From an uncultured Gammaproteobacteria bacterium (GTDB taxonomy: Bacteria > Pseudomonadota > Gammaproteobacteria > Eutrophobiales > Eutrophobiaceae), in assembly GCA_943788005.1 (NCBI GenBank), contig CALSOP010000002.1, forward strand, positions 1-64,000: a DNA stretch of 64,000 bases, written 5' to 3'. The translations under genes and the position numbers were made by a program. The notes beneath the pieces are model-generated. The model made no database searches. It saw nothing but the letters and a program-made list of their open reading frames with translations, and was not told the DNA's origin. Positions 16,899-27,026 of this stretch are shown piece after piece (the first letter of the stretch is position 1; every line of letters starts with the position of its first letter).

Positions 16899-18035
16899 TT
16901 ATTTAGAAAGATTGAATCCAGGCATATTTTTTTCATCTTCCGTAATCTTTAAATCATCACCATCAGTAAATTTCTCTGGGCTTTCCAAACGAAGTTTTAA
17001 ACGCAAATTGTTATGTGAGTCTGCATTTTTTAATGCATCTTCCATGCCGATTTTCGATTCTTTATATAATGCATAGAGAGAACTATCGAAGGTCTGCATC
17101 CCATCAAGCTCTGCTTTTAGCATCGCATCTTTGATTTCGTCTATTCTTGCATCTTCGATTAATTCTGCAATATAAGGCGTGTTTAGTAAAATCTCGACTG
17201 CCGGTACACGCTTGACATCGATGCCCGGTATTAATCGTTGTGAAATAATCGCTTTCAAATGTTGAGACAGATCCATTAACAAGCCATGGTGAGCTGTGTC
17301 CGGGAAAAAATTGATGACTCTTTCCAACGTTTGACTCGCATTATTCGCATGTAAGGTAGATAAACAAATATGTCCTGTCTCTGCAAAATGGATTGCATGT
17401 CGCATGGTTTCCCGGTCACGTATTTCACCAACGACAATAACATCGGGTGCTTCACGTAGTGCATTCTTTAATGCATCACCATAAGAATGGGTGTCCAATC
17501 CAACTTCGCGTTGATCAACGACAGATTTTTTATGTTCATGAACGAACTCGATAGGGTCTTCAATTGTCAGTATATGGCCGTGTTTATTTTCATTACGGTA
17601 ATCAATCATAGATGCTAGCGTGGTTGATTTACCAGAGCCGGTAGCCCCTACAACTAAAATCAGACCTTGTTTCTCCATAATTATTTTTTTTAGAATAACC
17701 GGGAGCCCTAATGATTCAATCGATGGAATTTTATTTTGAATATAGCGTATCACCATTCCCGTCTCGCCACGCTGGCGATAAATATTCACCCGGAAGCGTC
17801 CAAGATCACTCATTGAAATCGCCATATTCAATTCTAGGTTGGCTTCAAATGAAGACACTTGTTCATCATTCATTATGGAATAGGCAAGCGAACGAGCATC
17901 CTGAGATGACAAGGGTTTATCGCCGATATTCTTGGTATGCCCCTCTATTTTAATATTGACCGGTGCGCCGACACTGAAAAACAGATCAGAAGCATCATGA
18001 TCAACCATTACTTTAAGATAAGCAGTAATATCCAT
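16899..18035 (-). CDS. pilU: PilU twitching motility ATPase
   Basis: 378 residues, PilU length. Walker A GATGSGKSTT, the Asp box (ILTIEDPIEFVHEHKKSVVD), Walker B APDVIVVGEIRDRET and the His box (AIHFAETGHICLSTLHANNA) are intact. PilU rather than PilT is supported by the C-terminal extension and by GLILVVGATGSG and REVGLDTHSYGDALKN, which match PilU. It powers accessory pilus retraction together with PilT. pilT is not adjacent here, whereas the two are usually neighbours. No clear promoter seen. Confidence 0.9.
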   Translation of the reverse strand: MDITAYLKVMVDHDASDLFFSVGAPVNIKIEGHTKNIGDKPLSSQDARSLAYSIMNDEQVSSFEANLELNMAISMSDLGRFRVNIYRQRGETGMVIRYIQNKIPSIESLGLPVILKKIIMEKQGLILVVGATGSGKSTTLASMIDYRNENKHGHILTIEDPIEFVHEHKKSVVDQREVGLDTHSYGDALKNALREAPDVIVVGEIRDRETMRHAIHFAETGHICLSTLHANNASQTLERVINFFPDTAHHGLLMDLSQHLKAIISQRLIPGIDVKRVPAVEILLNTPYIAELIEDARIDEIKDAMLKAELDGMQTFDSSLYALYKESKIGMEDALKNADSHNNLRLKLRLESPEKFTDGDDLKITEDEKNMPGFNLSK

Positions 18036-18194
18036 AAGTTATTCCTATAATATAGATAATTCATGAAATGTTATATTATAGTATGAAAACTTTCTGTTTG
18101 TATTTTAGATAAGATCGTCTTTCTTCACTTAAAAGATCCGAGAATCAAGAAAAATTATGATATGTATATTTGTTTAATACGCTGGAGGAGTTAA

Positions 18195-18812
18195 ATGATT
18201 GCAAAAAATTTCAAGCTACTCCTCGAGAAGTTATGTCTTTTTGGTCTGGGCAAGTATTATGTCCTGCATAAAGTGGACAACCATGTTTACTTTGGAAATG
18301 TATCCTTCGACAAAGGTCACTTAGTTGTCCATGACACAGATGTGCTCGCTGATATGAGCCCTGCACTATTTGAACCTGTCTGGCATGGTGGTCTTATTGG
18401 CATGATTTGTCATAGTGATGAACATGACTGGGATAGTCTTACCTTTTATGGCCTCGAACATTGTGATAACAAACCTGATCTAGATTCTACCAGAGGCAAT
18501 AACTTGATTGCCGCTGAAAACGAGTATGGTGATTGTTTGATTGATTTTAAGGGCAGCATCTATCGTGGCTTTAATTTATTACTCGAAAACAGCTTTTTAC
18601 CTGTAATTCTAATGCGGCCAATAAAATCTAAAAACAATGAGATTGGACTGATGGTTGCCGATCTAAGAACTGCTCAAATGAAAATCAAAACGTTACTTAA
18701 ATTAAATGACATGGTGACGCAATCCATTCAAATGACGAAGGTAATGAAAGTTGACGATGTCGATATGTCAGCTGATGAATTTCATAAGTATTTCGATCAA
18801 TATGACAGCTAG
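18195..18812 (+). CDS. Unknown protein, 205 residues
   Basis: Strong ribosome site (CTGGAGGAGTTAA) before ATG. Cytoplasmic-looking, no signal peptide or membrane helix; begins MIAKNFKLLLEKLCLFGLGK and has a conserved-looking core (YVLHKVDNHVYFGNVSFDKG, GGLIGMICHSDEHDWDSL). Aspartate-rich C-terminus. I recognise no family. It is divergent from pilU and followed by tRNA-Arg, so context suggests nothing firm beyond possible proximity to pilus functions. Confidence 0.7.
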   Translation: MIAKNFKLLLEKLCLFGLGKYYVLHKVDNHVYFGNVSFDKGHLVVHDTDVLADMSPALFEPVWHGGLIGMICHSDEHDWDSLTFYGLEHCDNKPDLDSTRGNNLIAAENEYGDCLIDFKGSIYRGFNLLLENSFLPVILMRPIKSKNNEIGLMVADLRTAQMKIKTLLKLNDMVTQSIQMTKVMKVDDVDMSADEFHKYFDQYDS

Positions 18813-18950
18813 CTATCTGCTAATACCCTGAACCAGCTTAAACTCATAGCATCAAGTCTGCTCGCATACACACACTGGAAGCTATGTTATTTTCCACCTA
18901 GCTTTTTTATCTACCACACTTTATGCTATAAGTTGTTGTTTTCATTCATT

Positions 18951-19027
18951 GCCCTGGTAGCTCAGCTGGATAGAGCGTCCCCCTCCTAAGGGGAAGGCCA
19001 GAGGTTCGAATCCTCTTCAGGGCACCA
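18951..19027 (+). tRNA. tRNA-Arg (anticodon CCU)
   Basis: 77 bases: acceptor GCCCTGG/TCAGGGC (one G-U), D arm GCTCAGCTGGATAGAGC, anticodon stem TCCCC/GGGGA with loop CTCCTAA (anticodon CCT), T arm AGAGGTTCGAATCCTCT, encoded CCA. Followed by the palindrome CATCTATAGATG (19026-19037). The next 220 bases to 19249 hold nothing I can support. Confidence 0.97.
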
Positions 19028-19249
19028 TCTATAGATGAAGCTTTTTTAGCAATTATCGATTGCAAAGAATAAAGAAAAATTAACGTCGTATTCCAGAATC
19101 TCATCAATAAAATAGCCTGCTTCTGTCGCAACCAAAGCCCAGCGATGAGATAATTAAACTTGTATATTCAGCAATACTTTATATTAGCTAAAGTATTCAT
19201 TGATATTGAACTTGAATAAAACTCTTACACAAAAAAATACTACTAATAA

Positions 19250-21580
19250 TTAAACAGTTTTTTTATTCATTATCGCAGCAATTGCTGGCAGTAATAATAT
19301 AGCACCAAGCATATTCACCAAAAACATAAATGTCAGCAAGATCCCCATGTCTGCCTGAAACTTAAGCGGAGAGAATATCCATGTGATAACTCCTATAGCC
19401 AATGTGACCCCGGTAAAAATAACACTAGAGCCGGTTATTTGTAATGTTACTACATAGGCTTCTTTGAGTGACATGCCCTGTTTTAATAGACTATCCAATC
19501 TACTATAAATATATATTCCGTAATCCACACCCACGCCGACACCTAGAGCAACTACTGGCAAGGTATTTACCTTGAGTCCAATCTCTAAAATAGTCATCAA
19601 CGCATAAGCAAGTAATGAAACTAATGCCAGTGGAATAACTATACATAAGGTGCCCTTTACCGATCTAAATGTAATTAGACATAAAACAATAATTGCCGAG
19701 AATACATAAACTAAAATGGGGAACTGTGCCGCGTCTACTTCTTCATTGGTTGCTGCCATCACACCAACATTACCTGTGGCTAATTTAAATTTAATTGTCT
19801 CTGAATCAAATTCTTCCCGGAATGTTTTAATGTTAGCGATAATATTAGAAATCGTTTCTGCCTTATGATCTTTAGTGAATATTAATACTGGAATAACACT
19901 GCAATCACTGTTTAATAATCCGGAGGATGTTGGTACATAAGAAACAGACTGAACTAAGACAGATTGATTCCGTGGCAAAACCTGCCATTTTATGTTGCCC
20001 TCGTTCCATCCGGCATTAATTCGCTTAGCAATAGTCGGGAGACCGATAACCGATTGCACTCCATCGACATTTCTCATGGCCCATTCAAAACGATCTATCG
20101 TATCCATGACATCATAATTGATACAACCTTCCGGAATCGTTTCAACTATTACTGATATAAGATCAACACCGATAGAAAACCGGTCCGCAATTACATCTGT
20201 ATCAATATTATATTGAGAGTCTCCATGTAACTCAGGCACACCTCGATGCAGGTCACCAATTCTAATGTCAGTTCCTTTCCAGATACCAAAACCGAGCAAG
20301 ACGAAACTAATGAGAATTATTTTTGTTGCTGGACCACGTTCAGAAACATTAGCTAGTTTTTTCCATAAAGGTAATAAGGCATCTGCACGACTAATTAGCT
20401 TGCCTCTATATTTTTCACCTAAATCTATATAAGAAACGAGTACCGGTAAAAGAAGTAGATTGGTCAAAATAATAACCGCGACACCTAAACTCGCTGTGAT
20501 TGCCATTTCCTGAATAATTTCAATATCAATCATCAATATCGTGATGAAACCAATCGTATCACTCACCAATGCGATTGTGCCGGGTACCAGCAAGTGTCTA
20601 AAGCTTTTCTTGGCAGAATGGAGACTACTATTACCAAGAAAGACTTCTGCTCTGAAGGAGCTAATCATTTGCAAGCCATGACTCACACCAATCGCAAATA
20701 TCAAAAATGGTACTAGTATTGACATGGGGTCGATACCGAATCCAAGTAAAGGAAGTATGCCTAATTGCCAGACTACAGCTACCAATGAACAGGTCAAAGG
20801 AATGATGGTCAGCTTGATCGATTGCGAATAAAGATAGACTAAAAGTGCCGTAATAAATAAGGCGATGATAAAAAAAATAACGACTCGTTTTGCACCTTCA
20901 GTGATATCTCCTATGACCTTAGCAAAACCAATTATGTGGTAATTAATATCCACACTGACATCTGCATTACTATGTTTCTGTCGTATATTTTCTTCCAGTT
21001 GTCTTGCAACGTCTACATAATCCAGTCGTTCACCGGTGTTAGGATGAAATTCTAAAAGTTGCGCACTAATAAGTGCTCCTGAAAAATCATTGGCCACCAG
21101 TCTGCCGACGATACCTGCCTTGATAATATTTTCTTTGACTCTGGCTCGACCTTCAGGTGTATTTTCATAATCATCGGGGACCACATTACCACCGGCAATT
21201 CCATCTTCAACAACTTCTGTGAACCTGACATTAGGCGTAAAGATTGAAGTAACCCGGGTTCGATCAACGCCTTCAATAAAGAAGACATCGTCTGTCGTTT
21301 GTTTCAACGCATCAAAAAACTCAGCGGTAAACATGTCACCGTCTTTTGCTATCAACGCAACAAGTACACGGTTTGCTCCACCAAATTCCTGCCGATGCTT
21401 GGTGAATGTCTGCATGTATTCATGCTGAAGCGGTAACAGTTTTGAAAACCCTGCATCTACTTTTAGCTTTGTTGCAGATGAAAACATGAAGATCGTGGCT
21501 AATACAAAAAACCCAATGACCCATGGACGATTTGAGAACAGTATTTTTTCCAGCGTATTTATAATTTTTGAATCCGGCAT
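19250..21580 (-). CDS. RND/MMPL-family exporter
   Basis: 776 residues with two six-helix halves. One helix near residue 20, a periplasmic loop with GFSKLLPLQHEY, helices at about 225-400 (VVIFFIIALFITALLVYLY, LVPFLIFAIGVSHGLQM), a second loop, then helices at about 625-770 (VYVFSAIIVLCLITFRSV, VALGVGVGVDYGIYIYSR). The GxxxD-type helix (ALGVGVGVDYGIY) is typical of MMPL transporters. Homologues sit in operons with YCF48-like and DUF1302/DUF1329 proteins and are thought to move lipidic or hydrophobic molecules to the outer membrane. The gene is intact but its partners upstream are broken by IS copy 3. Confidence 0.9.
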   Translation of the reverse strand: MPDSKIINTLEKILFSNRPWVIGFFVLATIFMFSSATKLKVDAGFSKLLPLQHEYMQTFTKHRQEFGGANRVLVALIAKDGDMFTAEFFDALKQTTDDVFFIEGVDRTRVTSIFTPNVRFTEVVEDGIAGGNVVPDDYENTPEGRARVKENIIKAGIVGRLVANDFSGALISAQLLEFHPNTGERLDYVDVARQLEENIRQKHSNADVSVDINYHIIGFAKVIGDITEGAKRVVIFFIIALFITALLVYLYSQSIKLTIIPLTCSLVAVVWQLGILPLLGFGIDPMSILVPFLIFAIGVSHGLQMISSFRAEVFLGNSSLHSAKKSFRHLLVPGTIALVSDTIGFITILMIDIEIIQEMAITASLGVAVIILTNLLLLPVLVSYIDLGEKYRGKLISRADALLPLWKKLANVSERGPATKIILISFVLLGFGIWKGTDIRIGDLHRGVPELHGDSQYNIDTDVIADRFSIGVDLISVIVETIPEGCINYDVMDTIDRFEWAMRNVDGVQSVIGLPTIAKRINAGWNEGNIKWQVLPRNQSVLVQSVSYVPTSSGLLNSDCSVIPVLIFTKDHKAETISNIIANIKTFREEFDSETIKFKLATGNVGVMAATNEEVDAAQFPILVYVFSAIIVLCLITFRSVKGTLCIVIPLALVSLLAYALMTILEIGLKVNTLPVVALGVGVGVDYGIYIYSRLDSLLKQGMSLKEAYVVTLQITGSSVIFTGVTLAIGVITWIFSPLKFQADMGILLTFMFLVNMLGAILLLPAIAAIMNKKTV

Positions 21581-21589
21581 AGTTTTGAC

Positions 21590-21819
21590 CTACTTAAGTA
21601 GATCGACTCCTTTTTCCCCTACCGTGAATAATTTGTCATCAGAGCTTTGTATGATAGCGCTAAACCCATCACGATGACCTTGTTCCACTAATGAAAAATT
21701 CATCCCATCATCAGTACTTTTCAGGATAGTTCCACCTAATCCAGTGATATATATTTCGCCATTCTTCTTTATTATTCCGTTTGTCAGCATTTCCTGTGTT
21801 GGCGTGTCTAATTCCTGCC
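21590..21819 (-). pseudogene. YCF48-like beta-propeller protein, C-terminal remnant
   Basis: Reads ELDTPTQEMLTNGIIKKNGE and GLGGTILKSTDDGMNFSLVE, with the repeat G.GGTIL.S.D.G characteristic of YCF48/BNR-type propellers, and ends GEKGVDLLK ten bases before the RND start. The N-terminal part was removed where IS copy 3 abuts at 21820. These propellers regularly accompany RND/DUF1302 operons. Confidence 0.8.
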
Positions 21820-21902
21820 TGTACCCCGTCAGCACCATGTGGACCAACTAGCCTGATTGTCTAAGAGATAGTTTTAGTTCATCGTTAACCCAAGAGGAAA
21901 CG

Positions 21903-22265
21903 ATGATGACAAGTAAAAGAAGTGTAGAACATACTGTGCGCGATATTCGTCGACGCACCCGTAAAAAATATTCAGCAGAAGAAAAAATTCGTATCGTACT
22001 TGAAGGCTTACGTGGCGAAGAAAGCATCGCTGAGCTATGTCGCAAGGAAGGACTAAACCCAAATGTTTACTACCGTTGGTCGAAAGACTTTCTGGAGGCA
22101 GGTAAGAAACGTTTATCAGGCGATATCGTACGTGAAGCGACCTCAGATGAAGTCAAAGAACTGCGTGCTGAAACATCTGCGCTGAAAGAAACCTTAGGCG
22201 AAGTAGTCATGGAGAATCGGCTGCTTAAAAAAAGCGTGCTCGGGGATGGGGAGGACGATATATGA
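21903..22265 (+). CDS. IS3-family transposase OrfA, copy 3
   Basis: 120 residues identical to OrfA in copies 1 and 2, with the same ribosome site and A7 tract. Intact although its partner orfB is broken. Confidence 0.92.
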   Translation: MMTSKRSVEHTVRDIRRRTRKKYSAEEKIRIVLEGLRGEESIAELCRKEGLNPNVYYRWSKDFLEAGKKRLSGDIVREATSDEVKELRAETSALKETLGEVVMENRLLKKSVLGDGEDDI

Positions 22266-23262
22266 GGTACTTAGCATCGGATAAAGTCGAGATTATTCAA
22301 CTGGTACAGAACTCAGATCTGTCGGTTCGACAAACGCTGACTCGGCTGGACATTCATAAGTCCACTTTTTACAACTGGCTCAAACGTTATGAAGAGAATG
22401 GCGTTGATGGCTTGGAAGACAAGAAGCCGATTCCCCATGCGGTATGGAATAAAAATCACCGAAGACCACTGTGAAGCCGTTATTGAGTTAGCCTTAGAGA
22501 AGCCTGATTTGTCTCCACGAGAGTTAGCCGTAAATTACACTGACAACAAGGCTTACTTCGTCTCAGAATCCACGGTGTACAGGCTGCTGAAAGAACAAGA
22601 CTTAATTACCAGTCCGGCCTATATCCTGATGGAGGCCAGTGATAAGTTTCAACAGCCCACTACGCGCGTGAATGAGATGTGGCAAACGGATTTTACCTAT
22701 TTCAAGATTATCGGTTGGGGTTGGTATTACTTATCCACGGTATTAGATGATTACTCACGTTACATTATTGCCTGGCGTTTATGTACGGGCATGAGTAGCC
22801 GTGATGTCTTCTGATACGCTGGATGACGCCTTACGCTTTACGGGACTTGATACAGTAAAGGTAAATCATAAACCGCGTTTACTCAGTGACAATGGCCCGT
22901 GTTATATCTCCGGTGAATTAGCCGATTACCTTGAAGAAAACGGTATGACGCACACTCGAGGTCGACCTTATCATCCACAAACACAAGGCAAGATAGAGCG
23001 CTGGCATCGTTCAATGAAGAATCAGATATTACTTCACCACTATTATTTCCCCGGGGAACTGGAGGAACAGTTGCAGCGTTTTGTGAGTTATTACAACCAT
23101 GAGCGTTATCATGAATCACTTGACAACCTGACACCGGCTGATGTCTTTTATGGGCGTGGCGAAGAAATACTAAGTCAACGAGAGCTAATCAAACAAAACA
23201 CGTTAGCGATGAGACGACAAATGCATTACGATAAACAACAAGTGAAGCACATAACCTATTGA
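22262..23262 (+). pseudogene. IS3-family transposase OrfB, copy 3, two frameshifts
   Basis: Compared with copies 1 and 2, one extra A makes AATAAAAATC near 22451 (five A instead of four) and one extra T makes GATGTCTTCTG near 22808. The three resulting pieces cover the full OrfB. The remainder is almost identical to the intact copies, including the DDE residues, so inactivation is very recent or a read error. Confidence 0.93.
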
Positions 23263-23322
23263 TGAACTAATGTGTCTCTTAAATCAAACCGCTACCTGTC
23301 CAAAAGGTTTTGACGACGTACA

Positions 23323-24799
23323 CTGTTCGGTTCCTGTGTTCGCGCAACCGGAATCAAGCTGGTTTGTTTTAACCGCCGCATTTATTGCATTTAAAGGACA
23401 TAATGCCTGAAACAACAGCTCGACATCATCAACTTGTAGAGGAGCACCATGAATGAAGGTATATTCTCCTTGCAAAGCAACACCTGAACCAGGAAGTTGA
23501 GTATTAAAACTAAGACCGACTCTTTGAATATCTTCTGGATACTCAATCTTATAATTTGCAGTTTGTGCATATTGGTCAGTAGCCACTGCACCAGCAATAG
23601 CTGTCCTACCAGCAGCACCCACTGCTCCAAGTATCGCAGCACTACCACCAATACCAACTGCGGAACCCGTAGCTGCAGTTACACCGGCCGCAGTCCCTGT
23701 TACGGCACTTATGATAGGAGTTCGGCTATGATGATTGATAAAGAAAAGGCCAAACTCTGTATCATTTAACTGTTCTGCAAAATAACGAAAAGCAATCCCA
23801 AACTCACCGCCATTACCCGGTCGATCATCGGCAGTACGCAAAACACCAAGAAAGTCAGGGTTGAAAGCCGCCAACGCAGTCGCGCCAGCCGGCAATACAC
23901 CATTAATCAATCCTGTTAAACCGGTACCAAAAGCAGTACCTCTATCAGAACCAATAAAACCGGTGCCAAATGCAGCACCACCAAATCCCAGCATCACTTT
24001 TCGTCCACCATCACCAACAAAGTCATTGGTTGAGAAGTAAGAACCTACAGGCTCGATAATTGTTCGTTCCCAATCATATTGATAATAACCTTCAATAGAT
24101 AATGCATCAGTTGGCGCAATTGAAAGGCTTACAATGCCTACTGGCATTAAAGCGTCACGTACTTGTGCTCCTGGTGTACGCAATTTACTTACATCAAAAG
24201 GATTAATGACGTTAATACCATTTTGAATGAAGGTGCTTTCACCCCAGCTTATTACCTGCTCGCCAACACGAATACTGGCTGGCATGTGACCAACATTAAA
24301 ATCTGCCCAAACGTACAAATCCTGTAAATTGATATTTTGGCCTACTAACCTCTGTGCTTTGTCACTTAACGCTAATCGATTTCCTGCGTTAACATTCTCA
24401 TAATCTTTAAACCCATTAAATCTTGTAAAAAGACCAAAGTTTTTGTATTCAAATTTAACTTCAGTGGTGAATTTACCGATGGTACTAATGTTCCCTTCAT
24501 TGAAATTCTGATTGCCATCATCTGAATTTTCTGAAAACGCAGTGCCCGTAGTAGCCGGCCCCAGCCCCAGATAAACCAGCGGGGTCTCCAGAAAGACCGA
24601 CAATCTGAGCATCTGATCCATCCACTCTATAACCGGAGCCAAAAGTCAAAGTGGTATCGACATTGCCTGAAAAATCACCAGATCCAAAACTGACGCTATA
24701 GGCTGGAAATGAAGCTACCGAAAAAACATTGAAGGTTATGAATAGCACTGCGAAAAGCTGAATGCCTGATCGCGATTTGAACAGTCCGTATAAAATCAT
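23323..24799 (-). pseudogene. DUF1302 outer-membrane protein, frameshifted and 3'-truncated
   Basis: Signal peptide region (GIQLFAVLFITFNVFSVASF) followed by VDTTLTFGSGYRVDGSD, then a shift of frame near 24540-24600 into SENSDDGNQNFNEGNISTIG, the N-terminal DUF1302 signature. The barrel continues (VGEQVISWGESTFIQNGINV, NPFDVSKLRTPG, SIEGYYQYDW) to EYTFIHGAPLQVDDVELLF and is cut by IS copy 3, losing the C-terminal strands. DUF1302 proteins are outer-membrane partners of RND/YCF48 operons. Broken twice, so non-functional. Confidence 0.88.
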
Positions 24800-25035
24800 T
24801 TGGACGCCCTCCCCTAAAATGAGGTTATTGATTATTATAGATTAAGTAGATTGTAATTATTTGATTATTTCGCGTACGTAAGTTGAACTTCCCCTATCAG
24901 CACTTGATCTAATTTTAAATTCATAAAAATGTCATAGCACAATACTGCAAACATCTCATAATCGACAAAATACACCGCTTATATTGCGCCGCACGATATA
25001 ATTCACGTGTCTCTGGGATATCTTTTCCGTGGTTG

Positions 25036-26301
25036 TCAGCCGATAGTCTGATGTATCAAGGTTCGCAGGAAGACCTTGAGGAATCGTACCTGACAATTTA
25101 ATGACACCTGGGATATCACCGTTGAGTTAATCTTCATTAATGAAGTGTGCTCGGGTGATTTGATAGTGGCAGTTCGCTTGGTTTTGGCCAGATAACCCAT
25201 CTCACCAAAGCAGTCACCTTTGTATAGAGTTCGTATGACAGATGAATTTTTCATTACGTCAACATTGCCATTCACAATGATATAAAAACAGTCATCCATA
25301 TCGCCTTCAACGATGATGTCATCGTTAGTATTATAATCTTGCCAGGTACTGGCACGTAGGATTTCCCATATTTCGGCATCAGGAAAACCAGTGAAGAATT
25401 CAAGTTTCTTAACCGAGTTAAATTTCTCTTCGGCAGAGATATCTTTCTTGGGTTTTTCAAGTGTATCGAATGCCTTGGTAAGGTCGGCAGCCAGGTCAAG
25501 TCCCATCTGATAACGATCAGCCACATCTTTTTCTAACGCTTTAGAAACAATATCATTTAATGTCTGAGGTATATCCGTACGATAATCGCTCATTGGTGGT
25601 GGGTCATCATTCAAAATATTATTGACCAACCGAGAAAAATTATCCGCAGGAAAGGGTTGTCGACCTGTTAATAATTCATACATGACAACACCTAATGAAA
25701 AGATATCCGTCTGGTTAGTAACGTGTTCTTCGCGAAGTTGCTCGGGTGACATATATCTAGGCGAACCCATCATGCCCCCCATCTGTGTCGTGGTTGAGTC
25801 CGCGTTATAAATATGGGCAATACTGAAATCACCAATCTTTACATCCTGATCAGGCGTAAAGAGTATGTTTGAAGGCTTGATGTCTCTGTGCACTACCCCC
25901 TGTCGATGTGCGTAATCAAGCGCATTTGCGCATTTAAAAATGATTTCAACGACCTTGTTTATAGGTAACAACGTATCAGAATTACAATAAGGCTTTAGGG
26001 TATTACCGCCCTCGATATACTCCATAACGATGTAACAATTGTCATCATCTACACCGGCATCATAAATATTAATAACATTGGGATGTGTCAGGAGGCCGGC
26101 GGTATGAGCTTCGTTGAAGAACATTTTACGATAGCGCTCACCAGACTCTGGATCATTTAATGAATCTAGAAATGCAACCTTTAGTGCAACCGGACGATTG
26201 ATATAGGGGTCATGCCCAAGATAAACGACACCCATACTGCCACGATCGATCTCATCTCGTACTTCATATTTTCCAAGTTTTTCTGGCGTACTATTAGTCA
26301 T
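25036..26301 (-). CDS. Ser/Thr protein kinase fused to a cyclic-nucleotide-binding domain (paralog 1)
   Basis: 421 residues, soluble. Hanks-type kinase at about 8-275: glycine loop DRGSMGVVYLGHD, VALKV lysine, HRDIKPSN catalytic loop, GSPRYMSPEQ activation segment. The metal-binding DFG is DFS (KIGDFSIAHI). A C-terminal cNMP fold (about 300-415) has EGDMDDCFYIIVNGNVDV and the phosphate-binding cassette GDCFGEMGYLAKTKRTATI, with the expected arginine. It should be a cAMP- or cGMP-responsive kinase. Close paralog of 28822-30111; together they flank a CBS gene and pgi. No transmembrane segment. Confidence 0.92.
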   Translation of the reverse strand: MTNSTPEKLGKYEVRDEIDRGSMGVVYLGHDPYINRPVALKVAFLDSLNDPESGERYRKMFFNEAHTAGLLTHPNVINIYDAGVDDDNCYIVMEYIEGGNTLKPYCNSDTLLPINKVVEIIFKCANALDYAHRQGVVHRDIKPSNILFTPDQDVKIGDFSIAHIYNADSTTTQMGGMMGSPRYMSPEQLREEHVTNQTDIFSLGVVMYELLTGRQPFPADNFSRLVNNILNDDPPPMSDYRTDIPQTLNDIVSKALEKDVADRYQMGLDLAADLTKAFDTLEKPKKDISAEEKFNSVKKLEFFTGFPDAEIWEILRASTWQDYNTNDDIIVEGDMDDCFYIIVNGNVDVMKNSSVIRTLYKGDCFGEMGYLAKTKRTATIKSPEHTSLMKINSTVISQVSLNCQVRFLKVFLRTLIHQTIG

Positions 26302-26349
26302 GGAATCGTTCTGTCTATCTTAAATTTATAAATGCACTCTTTTTCAATG

Positions 26350-26374
26350 TGCGTTGCAACATATATGTAACGCA
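26350..26374. promoter_or_regulatory. Dyad between divergent kinase and CBS genes
   Basis: TGCGTTGC-AACATATAT-GTAACGCA: an 8-bp inverted repeat with one G-T wobble, nine-base centre. It lies 49 bases upstream of the kinase start on the minus strand, in the 287-base divergent spacer. No T-tract follows, so an operator is a better guess than a terminator. The rest of the spacer shows nothing firm. Confidence 0.35.
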
Positions 26375-26588
26375 TCAAACTTATGAAAGTAATGTAAGTT
26401 ACCGACGTATATTAATGCATCTACGTTGATTTTAATATCAATGATAGTGTCATACTGGAACGACATTAATGATAAATATTATGCATAACCTGACAATGTT
26501 GACCACGATACCAAGGCTACTATACTGAAGCGTAGGCACTACTCCATTTGTAGTGCTTGGACTTTGTCTAAAATAGAGAGGGGCTATT

Positions 26589-27026
26589 ATGACTACAACT
26601 GTAAAACAGCTGCTAAATGCCAAACACAGTGAAATATTCTCGGTGCGGCCAGACTCACTCGTTATTGATGCTATAAAGATGATGAATGAGAAAGAAGTCG
26701 GCGCCCTACTCGTTATGGAAAACAATAATCTAGTTGGCATCCTGTCAGAAAGGGATTACACCAGAAAGGTAATCCTCAACAATCGAAGTTCATCTGAAAC
26801 CAATGTCAGTGAAATCATGACTTCAGATTTGAAGACCGTTAATTCATCTCAAACAATAGATGAATGCATGGTCATTATGTCTAATAATCATATACGCCAT
26901 TTGCCTGTAGTAGATAACGATAAAACTGTCGGTGTTTTGTCGATTATGGATGTAGTTAAAAACATAATCACAGAAAAAGAATTCATTATTGAGCAATTGG
27001 AACATTACATTACCGATACAGCTTGA
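26589..27026 (+). CDS. Two-CBS-domain protein
   Basis: 145 residues made of a tandem CBS pair (about 8-62 and 75-135): SLVIDAIKMMNEKEVGALLV, GILSERDYTRKVIL, then IDECMVIMSNNHIRHLPVVD and GVLSIMDVVKNII. Such free CBS pairs bind adenine nucleotides and sense energy state. Preceded by AGAGGGGCTATT close to the ATG. It lies between the two cNMP-kinases and before pgi. Confidence 0.9.
   Translation: MTTTVKQLLNAKHSEIFSVRPDSLVIDAIKMMNEKEVGALLVMENNNLVGILSERDYTRKVILNNRSSSETNVSEIMTSDLKTVNSSQTIDECMVIMSNNHIRHLPVVDNDKTVGVLSIMDVVKNIITEKEFIIEQLEHYITDTA

Larger units (their letters stand above)
21820..23322 (+). mobile_element. IS3-family insertion sequence, copy 3 (1503 bp), orfB broken
   Basis: Same terminal repeats as copies 1 and 2 but two bases longer, because orfB carries two single-base insertions. 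Flanks are GCC (left) and CTG (right): no target-site duplication. It separates the C-terminal end of a YCF48 gene from a C-terminally truncated DUF1302 gene, so sequence between them has been lost, probably by recombination or IS-adjacent deletion. Confidence 0.95.

Noticed and set aside
19026..19037. Palindrome CATCTATAGATG after tRNA-Arg as a terminator
   Set aside because: No loop and only a short T-run several bases later; not a convincing intrinsic terminator.
18946..19131. 61-codon minus-strand frame over tRNA-Arg
   Set aside because: Covers the tRNA and reads the translated complement of a tRNA (the common RIRTSGLPLRRGTLYPAELPG artefact).
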